From assembly GCA_947650285.1 (NCBI GenBank), contig CANTFL010000006.1, positions 62,001 to 126,000 on the forward strand: a stretch of 64,000 nucleotides of DNA, read 5' to 3'. The notes below the pieces were generated by a model. That model was not told where the DNA came from. It saw only the letters and a program-made list of their open reading frames with translations, and did no database searches. Of this stretch, positions 55,253 to 64,000 are shown piece by piece. Source of the DNA: Hyaloperonospora brassicae (lineage: Eukaryota; Oomycota; Peronosporomycetes; Peronosporales; Peronosporaceae). The translations under genes and the position numbers were made by a program. Every line of letters begins with the position of its first letter. The first letter of the stretch is position 1.

Positions 55253-57274
55253 TTACAGCTCGCCAATCCGTTCAGCAATCTCCATGATACTGGACGTGAT
55301 ATTCTCGGGCACGCGATCGTACGCACGAGCAGCGACGAGAAGCACGTCACGGATGAGTGCATGGTTCCCCATGATATCAACGTGGTCCGCCGTCTCAGGT
55401 CCGCCCCGTGCATCAAACAACATGGACACGGGGTTGTGGCTATACTCTCGAACACGAACATGGACTCCTCCCGGGTTGAACTTTCGAGTCCGCCAGCCAC
55501 TGGCACACATGAGACCCAAAGACACAAGAGGCACTGTGCCATCGCCGTCAGTGTACCGGATCCCGCCCTTGATATATGGCAGGTCGCTGATTTCCGTGTT
55601 GAACACGTACGGGGCCACCCGCTTGCCGTTCACATACACGCTCTCTTCTTGCAACGGGTTGTCTCCATACGAGTACCCTCGTTCTGCAGGTTTGCCCACC
55701 CCGTAGAAACAGAAGATCTTCAAGCTCGGCGCTTTCGGCAGCGTGGTTTCCAGCGGATTTGTCCAGTACTTGGCCTGATCGTACTCGGGAAGTGACGGGT
55801 CGTCGGCGATGCCAGTGCTGAACCACGAGCTAAAAGTGGCGAGGTACGGGTCCAGTTCTCCCAGTAAGTGATGCACGTCTCCTGCAGTGATGTTCTCATG
55901 CGTGGCATTGATGAAGCGAACGATCTGGCCACCGGAGCCATAGCGCTCGACGTGCTCCTCTACTTTTTGCGGGTCCACCGTCGAGTTCTTTCCAGTAGAT
56001 AGCGGCGACGCAGACACAATGTCATCGGGTGCGGAATTGACTGTGCCCCAGATGCGATCCCCACCCATCGGCAGCATCGCAAAGACACTCGACCACGATC
56101 GTGCCAGCTGCGCACGCGCTGGTACACTGAAGAAATAGCCCAGGAACTTGGACAAGCCGCCGAGCTCTGCCGTGTCTTTCATCTCGCCCGACATCAACGC
56201 ACTGATCGTCTTGACTACGCCCAGCGTCGGTCCTGCGATGTTGACAAACGCTTCAATGTTCTGCTCCACCCACTGGTCGCCTCCCTGCCCTCCACGATCG
56301 CTTTCGACCCACTTTAAAAAGTGGAAAAACACCTGCATCGCGTACGAGTGCGTGACCAGCATGACTTTTTGGCCGCTGGACGACGCGCGCGCCATTTCGA
56401 TCGTGTACTTGAGCTTGGTAAAGTACGCGTCGCGCTTTTCCAGCAAGTGCGGCATCAGTCTCCAGTCGTACGCGGCCATGTACAGATTGTTGCTGTCGTA
56501 GCCAATCTCGGCGAGGTTCTCCACCATCTTGCCCCAGACCCAGAAGCCACCGATCAAGTAGTCGGCGGCTTCCAGGCCTTTGGCAGCCCGCAGCTTGATG
56601 CCGTCGGGGTCCGTACCAGTCGAGCGGTTGAGCATCATGTGCTCGAGCCAGCACCTTTGGTTCATCATAAACTGCTGCAGCATTCGCGAGGTGCCCCACA
56701 TCCGCTGTCGAAAGTAGGCCTTGCTGCAGGCGCTTCCGTTCCAGATTTCCAGCCCCGTGGACGTGAAGCCTGGCAGCAACACGACTGGGGAGCGGGCCGT
56801 GATGTTCTCGTCCTGGAACAACTGGAGCCCGGGACGCACTTCGGCCGGTCCAAGCAGACTCGGCCGGTGGTCGAACGCGGCCAAGAGCTCTTCCCGGACG
56901 TTCACGGACCAGTTAAAGTTGTCAAACAGCTCGCGCACTTTGAGCAGCGAGTGCTCCGTGATCAGCGGCGTCTCGAGGTAATAGCTCTGCACGCCAATGA
57001 CGGCCGCGACGCCAATGACAATCCCGCCCAAGATGGAGAAAATGCGCTTCCGCGCCAACTGCGCAGCCGCGCGGGCGTGCCAACTCTCTGTGCGGTGCAG
57101 AGATTCGGTCGCGCGCTCGAACTTTTGTTCGCTCTCGTGCTCTCGGCGCGTGGCCGCGTCCAGTGCGCCTTTGGCTGCAGAAGGAGATGACGCCGACGAC
57201 GTCGGTGGGGACTTGTCACGTGTTGACTGCCCATGAGGTTTGCGCTTCCTGACGCTTGAGGCGGTCACTGTCAT
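55253..57274 (-). CDS. Phospholipid:diacylglycerol acyltransferase (LCAT family)
   Basis: 673 residues. PDAT moves an acyl group from a phospholipid to diacylglycerol, making triacylglycerol in the ER. The N-terminal 75 residues are basic and cytosolic-looking. One membrane segment (79-97, FSILGGIVIGVAAVIGVQS) follows. The lumenal LCAT domain shows VVLLPGFTSTGLEIW (164-178), the lid region with RMWGT (191-195), AAYDWRLMP (268-275), the nucleophile Ser310 in VTHSYA, NIAGPTLG, Asp577/579 in TDGDGTVPLVSLG, and His631 in HVDIMGNH. The nucleophile motif is THSYA instead of GHSMG, close to other PDATs. Start at 57274: codons further upstream arise from a GA microsatellite in the leader. Confidence 0.9.
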   Translation of the reverse strand: MTVTASSVRKRKPHGQSTRDKSPPTSSASSPSAAKGALDAATRREHESEQKFERATESLHRTESWHARAAAQLARKRIFSILGGIVIGVAAVIGVQSYYLETPLITEHSLLKVRELFDNFNWSVNVREELLAAFDHRPSLLGPAEVRPGLQLFQDENITARSPVVLLPGFTSTGLEIWNGSACSKAYFRQRMWGTSRMLQQFMMNQRCWLEHMMLNRSTGTDPDGIKLRAAKGLEAADYLIGGFWVWGKMVENLAEIGYDSNNLYMAAYDWRLMPHLLEKRDAYFTKLKYTIEMARASSSGQKVMLVTHSYAMQVFFHFLKWVESDRGGQGGDQWVEQNIEAFVNIAGPTLGVVKTISALMSGEMKDTAELGGLSKFLGYFFSVPARAQLARSWSSVFAMLPMGGDRIWGTVNSAPDDIVSASPLSTGKNSTVDPQKVEEHVERYGSGGQIVRFINATHENITAGDVHHLLGELDPYLATFSSWFSTGIADDPSLPEYDQAKYWTNPLETTLPKAPSLKIFCFYGVGKPAERGYSYGDNPLQEESVYVNGKRVAPYVFNTEISDLPYIKGGIRYTDGDGTVPLVSLGLMCASGWRTRKFNPGGVHVRVREYSHNPVSMLFDARGGPETADHVDIMGNHALIRDVLLVAARAYDRVPENITSSIMEIAERIGEL

Positions 57275-57781
57275 GAGCAGAAATAGACCGAAATAGACAC
57301 ACAGAGAGAGAGAGAGCGGTGGGCGAGTGGAGACGCAAACAGTGCCTCGAGATGCACTGCGCTGATGACGGCCTGACGTACTTTCGACGAAGATCTCGAG
57401 TGCCCGAGACGGCCGAATCGTCAACACAAGTTGGACTCGTTTATGTGCGGTGAGAACTGATTTGAAGGGGTCAGACAGGTGCGCGTCATGTGCGACCGTC
57501 CGCGTCGTGTCTGTCGTGACGACGTCGCGTCACGTCGAGACGTGCACACACCGTGTATACACTGAGAGCCACGGTATCTGCACACAGTGCGTATACGTTG
57601 TGAGCTACTGATTCTATTGTGCGTTAACCTGTCGCCCTTGTATACAGACAGACAGAGCTCCCTAGAAGCGAGACGTCTGGCCTTCTCCGTCGATCGCTTC
57701 GCTCGCTCACTTGCCCCGACGCGCCGCAAGACGCCCGGCACCACCACGCTGGATACCAATGTGACTGGCTCACTCGAATAC
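57275..57781. other. Intergenic region between PDAT and HSP60
   Basis: Contains a short GA microsatellite (57302-57317). No gene. Confidence 0.6.
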
Positions 57782-57796
57782 TTACATCATGCCGCC

Positions 57797-57827
<31 letters not shown>

Positions 57828-59524
57828 CCGCCCATCGGCGGGGCCCCGCCCTTCTCCTCCGGGAGGTCCGCAATCAGCGCCTCGGCCGTCATCATGAGCG
57901 ACGCCACGCTCGACGCGTCCACGAGGCCCGTGCGCACCACCTTGGTCGGGTCAATGATGCCAGCGTCCACCAAGTTGACGTACTCGCCCGTCTGCGCGTT
58001 GAACCCGAGCTCGGGCGAGTCGCTCTCCAGCATCTTGCCCACGACGACCGCGCCCTCGTGGCCAGCGTTCTTGGCAATCTGCGTCGCGGGCGCACGGCAC
58101 GCGCGCTCGACAATCTCCACGCCCACCTTCTGGTCCAAGTTGGCGCACGAGTCGTACAGCGTCGAGAGCGAGCGCGACGCCCACAAGAGCGCGGCGCCGC
58201 CGCCCGGCACAATGCCTTCGGCCACGGCCGCACGCGTCGCGTTGAGCGCGTCGACAACGCGGTCCTTCTTCTCGCTGACCTCGACTTCGCTCGCGCCGCC
58301 CACTTTGATCACTGCAACGCCGCCGCTCAGCTTGGCCAGGCGCTCCTGCAGCTTCTCCTTCTCGTACTCGGACGTCGTGCTTTCGATCGACGCGCGCAGC
58401 AGATTGCTGCGCTCTTCCACGGCCTCTGTCGACCCGGCGCCGTCCAGCATGAGCGTGTCGTCCTTGGTGACCGTCACCTTCTTGGCGCTGCCCAGCATCT
58501 CGGGCGTCGCCGTCTCGAGGCGGTGGCCCAAGTCCTCCGAGATGACCGTCGCGCCCGTGAGCACGGCCATGTCCTGGAGACTGGCCTTGCGGTTGTCGCC
58601 AAAGCCGGGCGCCTTGACCGCGCACACCTTGACACCGCCGCGGATCTTGTTGATCACGAGCGCCGCCAGCGCTTCGCTCTCGACGTCTTCCGCAATGATC
58701 AAGAGCGGCCGCTGCTGCTTCACGACCGTCTCGAGCATGGGGATGATGGCCTGGAGGCTCGAGACCTTCTTTTCCACCAAGAGAATAAACGGATTCTCCA
58801 TCTCGCACGCCTGTGTCTTGTTGTCCGTGACAAAGTAGGGCGAAATGAACCCGCGGTCAAACTTCATGCCCTCGACCACCTCGAGCTCGTTCAGCAGCGT
58901 CTTGCCGTCCTGGACCGTGATCACGCCCTCTTTGCCCACGCGCTCCATCGCGTCGCTAATCAGAGCGCCAATCTCAGTCTCCGAGTTGGCCGAAATCGTC
59001 GCCACTTGCGCCACCTTTTCCTTGTCCTGCACGTCCATCGACAGCTGCTGCAGGCCGTGCACCACGTGGTCGACCGCCAGCTGAATCCCGCGCCGCAAGT
59101 CGGTCGGGTTCATGCCGGCCGCCACGCTCTTGCAGCCCTCGCTAAAGATCGCGCGCGTGAGCACAGTGGCCGACGTCGTGCCGTCGCCCGCCGCGTCGTT
59201 CGTGCTGCTGGCCACCGACCGCACGAGCTGCGCGCCCATGTTCTCAAACTTGTCGGCCAACTCGACGCTGCGCGCGACCGTCACGCCGTCTTTCGTGATC
59301 TTGGGCGCGCCGTACGACTGCTCAATCACCACGTTGCGGCCCTTGGGGCCCAGCGTCACCTGCACGGCGTTCGCCAGCTGGTCGGCGCCCTGGAGCATTG
59401 CAGCGCGGCCTTCGACGCCAAAGCGAATGTCTTTGCCGGTCGAGAAGCACAGGCGCTGACTGGACGGGCGACGGGCCGCGCGCGCAGCGGCTTTCGGAGC
59501 GGCAAGGGCAACGGAAAGGTTCAT
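57782..59524 (-). CDS. HSP60: Mitochondrial chaperonin HSP60 (group I, GroEL-like)
   Basis: 580 residues. Folds imported matrix proteins with HSP10. An Arg/Ala/Ser-rich targeting sequence (1-27) precedes [13 protein letters not shown]. Hallmarks: [29 protein letters not shown] (56-84), the ATPase motif [11 protein letters not shown] (112-122), [32 protein letters not shown] and the flexible C-terminus of GGM repeats ending MM. Length and order are those of GroEL plus a presequence. The start is the ATG directly before the presequence; the open frame upstream lacks conservation. No intron. Confidence 0.97.
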
Positions 59525-61763
59525 GCTTCTGATATGTTTGTTTCCTGTGATCTGGGGGCGGTGCACGAGGGAAATTGCGGAATGACTCGACTGGGGGATG
59601 GATCGTGGAGTCGGTGGGTGGGTGTGTATCTTTTTGTGTGGTGGAGCTCGAGTGGGACGCTTCGAGTCGGACAAGCTGTCCACGGCGACTTGGTCTCGCC
59701 AGTGCACTTGGCGCAAGTGTCGATGGCACTAGGAAAGAGTGACCTTGAACTCGAGACTGTTCTAGAACGCTCGATCGAGCGAGGCGCAAGCGGCAAGGGA
59801 CGGTTGTACCAGGTGTGCGGCCACCTTAAAATCGACCGTGACGACCGAGAGCGCGGCGGTTGACCGAAAGTAGCGCTACGCCCTGTCGCCGTCCCCTGCC
59901 TCTCGCTCCTGCATGTCCTGGATGAAAGTGCAAAATCGTACACAAGTGGAGGCATGTCGACATTGCAATACTACAGAAGGGCGCCAATGTCACGATATGC
60001 GCCGCAAATGGTGCACAGGTCTCATTCGCATCCAAAAAAGACAAGACGTTTCGAAAACATGCATCTCGAAAACAACAATCCCTACAATAAACTGGTTACC
60101 AACGCGTTTTCCATCCACGCTGTCCGTTTGCTACGTGATCGATCAGCCATTTCAGTCAGCACGTGCGTCATTGTCCATATGTATGCGATGCATACGATGC
60201 ACTCGCGCTCACGCACAATATGTCTCTTTCGTTGTGACAAACACGTCAAAAATCCAAAGGCCATTGTGGCTGCTAGTCGACCCACCTGTCGATATCCAAG
60301 CGACAAACAGATATCCTGTGCACTGAGACGTGTCGCCTTGCCATGCGTGCAGCTCTGCTCTGCTTCTCCATCTCTTCGGGCAGCTCGCTGCACTTGTGTG
60401 CACGTGTGAGCAACACCAGTTCCTCGTCGCCACACGGGTGCGCCTCAGCTGCTCGTCTCAAATGACCAAAGTCACATTGACAGCATCATTTTTCACATGT
60501 CATAATGAGCCAATGTACACTGCGCAACGAGGTCCTCGCAAGCTTTCCTCATCACTCGCTCATTGTGCTCATGCAACCGCCTAGCACAGATTGCTACAGC
60601 GACGGTATCGGTGCGAGCACCCACTTTTTCCAGATTACCACCACTGCTGTCCGCTTCGTGCTGGTGCTCAAACTTGTAACCTCACTTTATTCTTTGCGCT
60701 AGTGGACGTGAGCGCAGTACCTCACCCAAATGAACTCTGGAACTTGACGTCGGTCGTGCCTCGTATCGATATCTGATGGTAAATGTCTTGTACGAAAATC
60801 AACAGTGCCCATGTCTCTTGCAGCTCGGCCGTCGTTGGCATGTACACCGCCTAAGTCTAGCCGAGTGTGGCTTTCTGCTCGCCAAAAGAGGAGAATCGGT
60901 CTCGTTTCGAATCACGGTATCATCACGTCTTCCCCACTGCCTTCCTGCCGATTACTGACTCTTGTTCACATTCTGTTCGGTAAACACTTTGCACCAAACG
61001 AAGTCCTTTGACGCGCTGAGCCACATCATCCTGTTTGTTCGGCGCTTTTCGATTCCACCGGTACTGCAAGCGTTGACAATGCCTTGATCCATAACTTGCT
61101 TGAGACAAGCGGCTTTGCGCGGTGAGATGCGATGCCAACATCTCGAACCGACGGGTACCCCCTTTGCCAAATAGGGAGACCTTGTTATCGATAGGCACTT
61201 CTATCATGGTGATAGACCTCGATATGCCGACACATGGCGTTATGCTGAGCGCTAGTGCTTTGGCACGCATGGCCTTCCGACAGTATCTGTGCGTTACGAT
61301 GTCACGCCGCTAGCTTCTCTGGATTGAGCTTGAGCTAGACATGGAATCGCCGCACCTGGCCTTGCAGCAGAATAGCAACGCAAGGGCGCGTAATCCGAGC
61401 ATCAAGTGGCGGGCGTCAGCTACTCACCACTGCAACACGCAGTCGAACTGTGACGTTCACATCCATCAGTGTCAGACGTAACAGACATCCAGGCAATCCG
61501 GCACGCAAGTCATATTGTCCTTCCTTGCTGTCGCCTGCCGTCAGCCTTTGCGCTTTCGTAGTTGCTTCATCTCATTCATCTTCACTCTCCTCTCCTTTCA
61601 AATCTGTCTTCCTATCCGTGGTAAGTGAAGAAATGGTACCGCTGGTCTCTTCTGCGTCAAACACATCACACCACGTGCCGCTTCTTGCTCGTATGCATGC
61701 GCCGTCACTACGCTGCACTCCTTGCACTCCCCTGTGCAGCAACATGTCTATACAAGCCCCTCA
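59525..61763. other. Intergenic DNA, nothing recognised
   Basis: 5' region of HSP60 and 3' region of the coiled-coil gene. Short unrelated frames only. Confidence 0.5.
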
Positions 61764-64000
61764 CTACATTGAGTCGTGCTCAGTTTCAGTGCTTCTCTCG
61801 CCGTCACCGAAGACATTAATGACGGATGTCGTGACAACGGCTGTTGAAGCTGCTGTCTCCACACTGCTTACCACAGTTGCTGATGTTACAGCCGGCATGT
61901 CCAACAGGATAGACATATTCTGCTTTGTCTCTTGCACAGAAACAATCTCACTGTGCTCCGATAGCTCGTGTATCGACATTCGAGTACCCCCCGAGCTCTC
62001 TGTAAGACTTGTTCCCGCAGGCAATGCAACGTCTGCTTCGTCAGCGGCTGTTGTGGCTGCAGCGGCACTGCTGCTCGACTCCGAAACACCAGGCTGCGCG
62101 TTCAGCACACCGATTGAGGTGCCTGCGACGTCAATAGACGATCCTAGACCGCTGAACGCGTCATTGGACGCACCTGTCGAGATATGCTCTACTGGCACAG
62201 CACCGGCCGATATACCGGACAGCTTCAGACCACCAAACATATCGTCGCTTGTTGCATCCATCGAGACATGCGGCACAGTCGCCGCTGTCGTTGCAGAGAC
62301 TGAGCCGCTACTCAGTTTCAACCCGCCAAACATGTCAACAGATTCTGTCTTTGTCTCTGCAGTAGACTCCGTCTGTACACTTGCTCCTAAGCTGACCCCG
62401 CTGGAGCTCAACTGCAGCCCGCTAAACATACTACCGTCGTCGACAGGAGCATACGCGCCTAAGTCTACGGCTCTAGTTGCCGTTTCGTCAGACGTTCGCT
62501 CGTTTTCATTGTCTCCTTCTGTCACTTTGTTCGGTGAACAAAAGGAGGATGTGCTGACCTGAAAGTCGCCACTCATTTGCAATCCTCCGAAAAGCGATCC
62601 AGACGCCGATGGCGCAACTAGACTAGCACTGTTGTTAGACGCCCCAGGGTTGCCGAAGAACGAGTCTTTCATTTCAGAGGATGTAGGTGAGATGACTTCA
62701 AATTTGGCAGGAGCCACCGCTTCTTTCAATTCAAGACCTCCACCCACGTTTGCCTCCATCGCCTGAACCTCCGTCATTCGGATCTTGGCCGAACTCTTTG
62801 ACGAACAACTTGAGCCACGACTCATCTGAAGTCCACCGTTCAACGAGTCGCGCGTCACGAAACCAGCTCCTATCTCGTGAGGTGATTCCACCAAAATACT
62901 GCCTGCCCCGGCTTCAATAATGGAAGAGTTACCAGCGTTAACAGCGAGTCCTTCAGACGCAATCAGTGCTATCGCGGCATCGCTTCCCTCTAGAGAGCCA
63001 AGCTGGGTAGACATAGTGCTCTCCTGCTCACGAAGTAAATGCAGTTCGTCCTTGTAATGCGCGGCGGTATCGTAATCCTCGCGCTCAGACTCCAGCTCGA
63101 TCTGTTCATCTACTTTCACAACTCGCTCGTAAGATCCTGCTAGAGAGTGCGTCACGTCACCGAGACTTTGCACTGCACTCACAGGGCTCATCATTTCGCT
63201 GTGCGTGTACTCCACTTGACCGTCATCACTTGCCTCACTTGAGTACTCACGGCTACCCGACTCTCCCATATCCGCCGATACAGACTCGCCCTCATCATCA
63301 TCATCGTCGTCTGAAGCCACCTCCTCTGACACCGAGGCTTCTATTGTCTGCTGGCGCTCCTTCAGCATCTCCACCTGATCGTCAAGCTTTGCAGCCAAGT
63401 CGTACTCCTCGTTCGTCGTCGCCTCTTGAATACGAGACTCGAGCTGAAGCAGTTCCGCAGCAATCTCCTCCAAGACATGGCTACTGTCTTCGGTATCCTT
63501 ATCATCCGTATCCAATTTGTGCACATCAGCCAGCTTTTCAACGAGGCTAGACCGCTCGTTGCCTTTCTTGTCTTCACCGTCGAGCGAATCGTCGTCATCA
63601 TTGTCGTCCTCAGCTTCGTCGTCCTTCGTGGGGTCAGACACGTCGTACTTCTTTTCCAGTGTTTCGACTTGAAGAATGCATGCATCGTACTCAGCCTGAA
63701 CCAAAAGCAGTGCCGATGACCGAAAGTCGATGCCATCGTTTGCAGCGTCTCCCTCACTCTTGCATTTCTCGATCTTTCGCAACGCCGTTCGCAAGCTTTT
63801 TTCTTCTTTCCACAACTCCGCCAAAGTCGCAAGTTCCAGGTGCTTCTCCATCTCTTTCAACTCCTTCTTTTTCTCTTCGTACTCCACTTCACGTCTGTCA
63901 ATACGCTCCTTCAAGTCTTGGAGCTCCATCTCTACCACCTCTACCATCTCCTCAGCTGTTGAACGGTCCTTTTCTAGCGCCTTAATATCTTTGGAAATGC
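61764..64000 (-). CDS. Coiled-coil protein with UVR-like segments and FGGL repeats, 5' end off window
   Basis: At least 745 residues. The frame is open through the right edge, so the N-terminus is missing. From the visible ATG (63947): a long Glu/Lys coiled coil (1-100); acidic stretches (108-127, 212-222); two UVR-like helical hairpins with A-x-x-x-D-D pattern, EEYDLAAKLDDQVEMLKERQ (180-199) and EDYDTAAHYKDELHLLREQE (290-309). Residues 369-604 are a Ser/Thr/Ala-rich disordered region with seven short repeats of the form (M/L)F(G/S)GL(K/Q)(L/M)S. The C-terminus (605-727) is low complexity. UVR hairpins are protein-interaction modules, and the repeats look like a multivalent docking motif. The function is unknown. 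A membrane-traffic or cytoskeletal scaffold is one guess. Confidence 0.75.
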   Translation of the reverse strand, partial: ISKDIKALEKDRSTAEEMVEVVEMELQDLKERIDRREVEYEEKKKELKEMEKHLELATLAELWKEEKSLRTALRKIEKCKSEGDAANDGIDFRSSALLLVQAEYDACILQVETLEKKYDVSDPTKDDEAEDDNDDDDSLDGEDKKGNERSSLVEKLADVHKLDTDDKDTEDSSHVLEEIAAELLQLESRIQEATTNEEYDLAAKLDDQVEMLKERQQTIEASVSEEVASDDDDDDEGESVSADMGESGSREYSSEASDDGQVEYTHSEMMSPVSAVQSLGDVTHSLAGSYERVVKVDEQIELESEREDYDTAAHYKDELHLLREQESTMSTQLGSLEGSDAAIALIASEGLAVNAGNSSIIEAGAGSILVESPHEIGAGFVTRDSLNGGLQMSRGSSCSSKSSAKIRMTEVQAMEANVGGGLELKEAVAPAKFEVISPTSSEMKDSFFGNPGASNNSASLVAPSASGSLFGGLQMSGDFQVSTSSFCSPNKVTEGDNENERTSDETATRAVDLGAYAPVDDGSMFSGLQLSSSGVSLGASVQTESTAETKTESVDMFGGLKLSSGSVSATTAATVPHVSMDATSDDMFGGLKLSGISAGAVPVEHISTGASNDAFSGLGSSIDVAGTSIGVLNAQPGVSESSSSAAAATTAADEADVALPAGTSLTESSGGTRMSIHELSEHSEIVSVQETKQNMSILLDMPAVTSATVVSSVETAASTAVVTTSVINVFGDGERSTETEHDSM

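Noticed and set aside
57587..59863. A 758-codon open frame on the plus strand
   Set aside because: It is the exact antisense of HSP60, whose GC-rich codons keep the other strand open. The translation is His/Arg/Leu-rich without any domain.
61450..62562. A 370-codon plus-strand frame
   Set aside because: Mirror of the coiled-coil gene on the minus strand. Ser/Thr/Leu-rich with no domain.
1..64000. CRISPR arrays, rRNA or tRNA genes
   Set aside because: No regularly spaced repeats of that kind, no rRNA-like sequence and no tRNA cloverleaf recognised by eye. A tRNA could be missed without a scan.

Overview
This is oomycete nuclear DNA, from a Phytophthora or downy-mildew-like genome. The evidence is compact, mostly intronless GC-rich genes, secreted LPMO-like proteins with an exposed N-terminal His (two of the pectin-active AA17 type), Inr/FPR-like promoter cores just upstream of start codons, and large degenerate Ty3/gypsy chromoviruses in AT-richer DNA.

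Layout. Positions 1-1.4 kb hold the first codons of a basic protein (minus) and a divergent NatC acetyltransferase, NAA30 (plus). Positions 2.7-25.5 kb are a transposon block. Two 9-kb chromodomain Ty3/gypsy elements stand head to head: A (3419-12630, minus) and B (16497 to about 25.5 kb, plus), with a 3.9-kb spacer between them. From 25.4 to 32.3 kb there is little beyond a temptin-like secreted protein and a LINE remnant. From 32.3 to 64 kb is a conserved gene region: MRPL47, NAD-glutamate dehydrogenase, pyruvate dehydrogenase E2, three LPMO-like secreted proteins (40.8-47.3 kb), a HAT-repeat protein with a Q-rich tail, a PDAT-like acyltransferase, mitochondrial HSP60, and a coiled-coil protein with a repeated FGGL motif that runs off the right edge.

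Main discovery. Each gypsy element carries two different LTR types. The left LTR of A matches the left LTR of B (type I), and the right LTR of A matches the right LTR of B (type II), always inverted. The 5-bp target duplication of the type I pair is CACAC next to A and its reverse complement GTGTG next to B. The two type I flanks also carry adjoining parts of one Ty1/copia pol remnant. Together these show that the segment between the two pol regions was inverted by recombination across a near-identical 5.3-kb pol block, or was flipped there during assembly. Both elements also carry, between chromodomain and 3' LTR and about 130 bp from that LTR, an antisense reading frame whose protein sequence is conserved without gaps over about 100 residues although the DNA has diverged. 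It looks like an undescribed accessory gene of oomycete chromoviruses.

Limits. All alignments were done by eye. Domain calls rest on motifs, and no database search was run.
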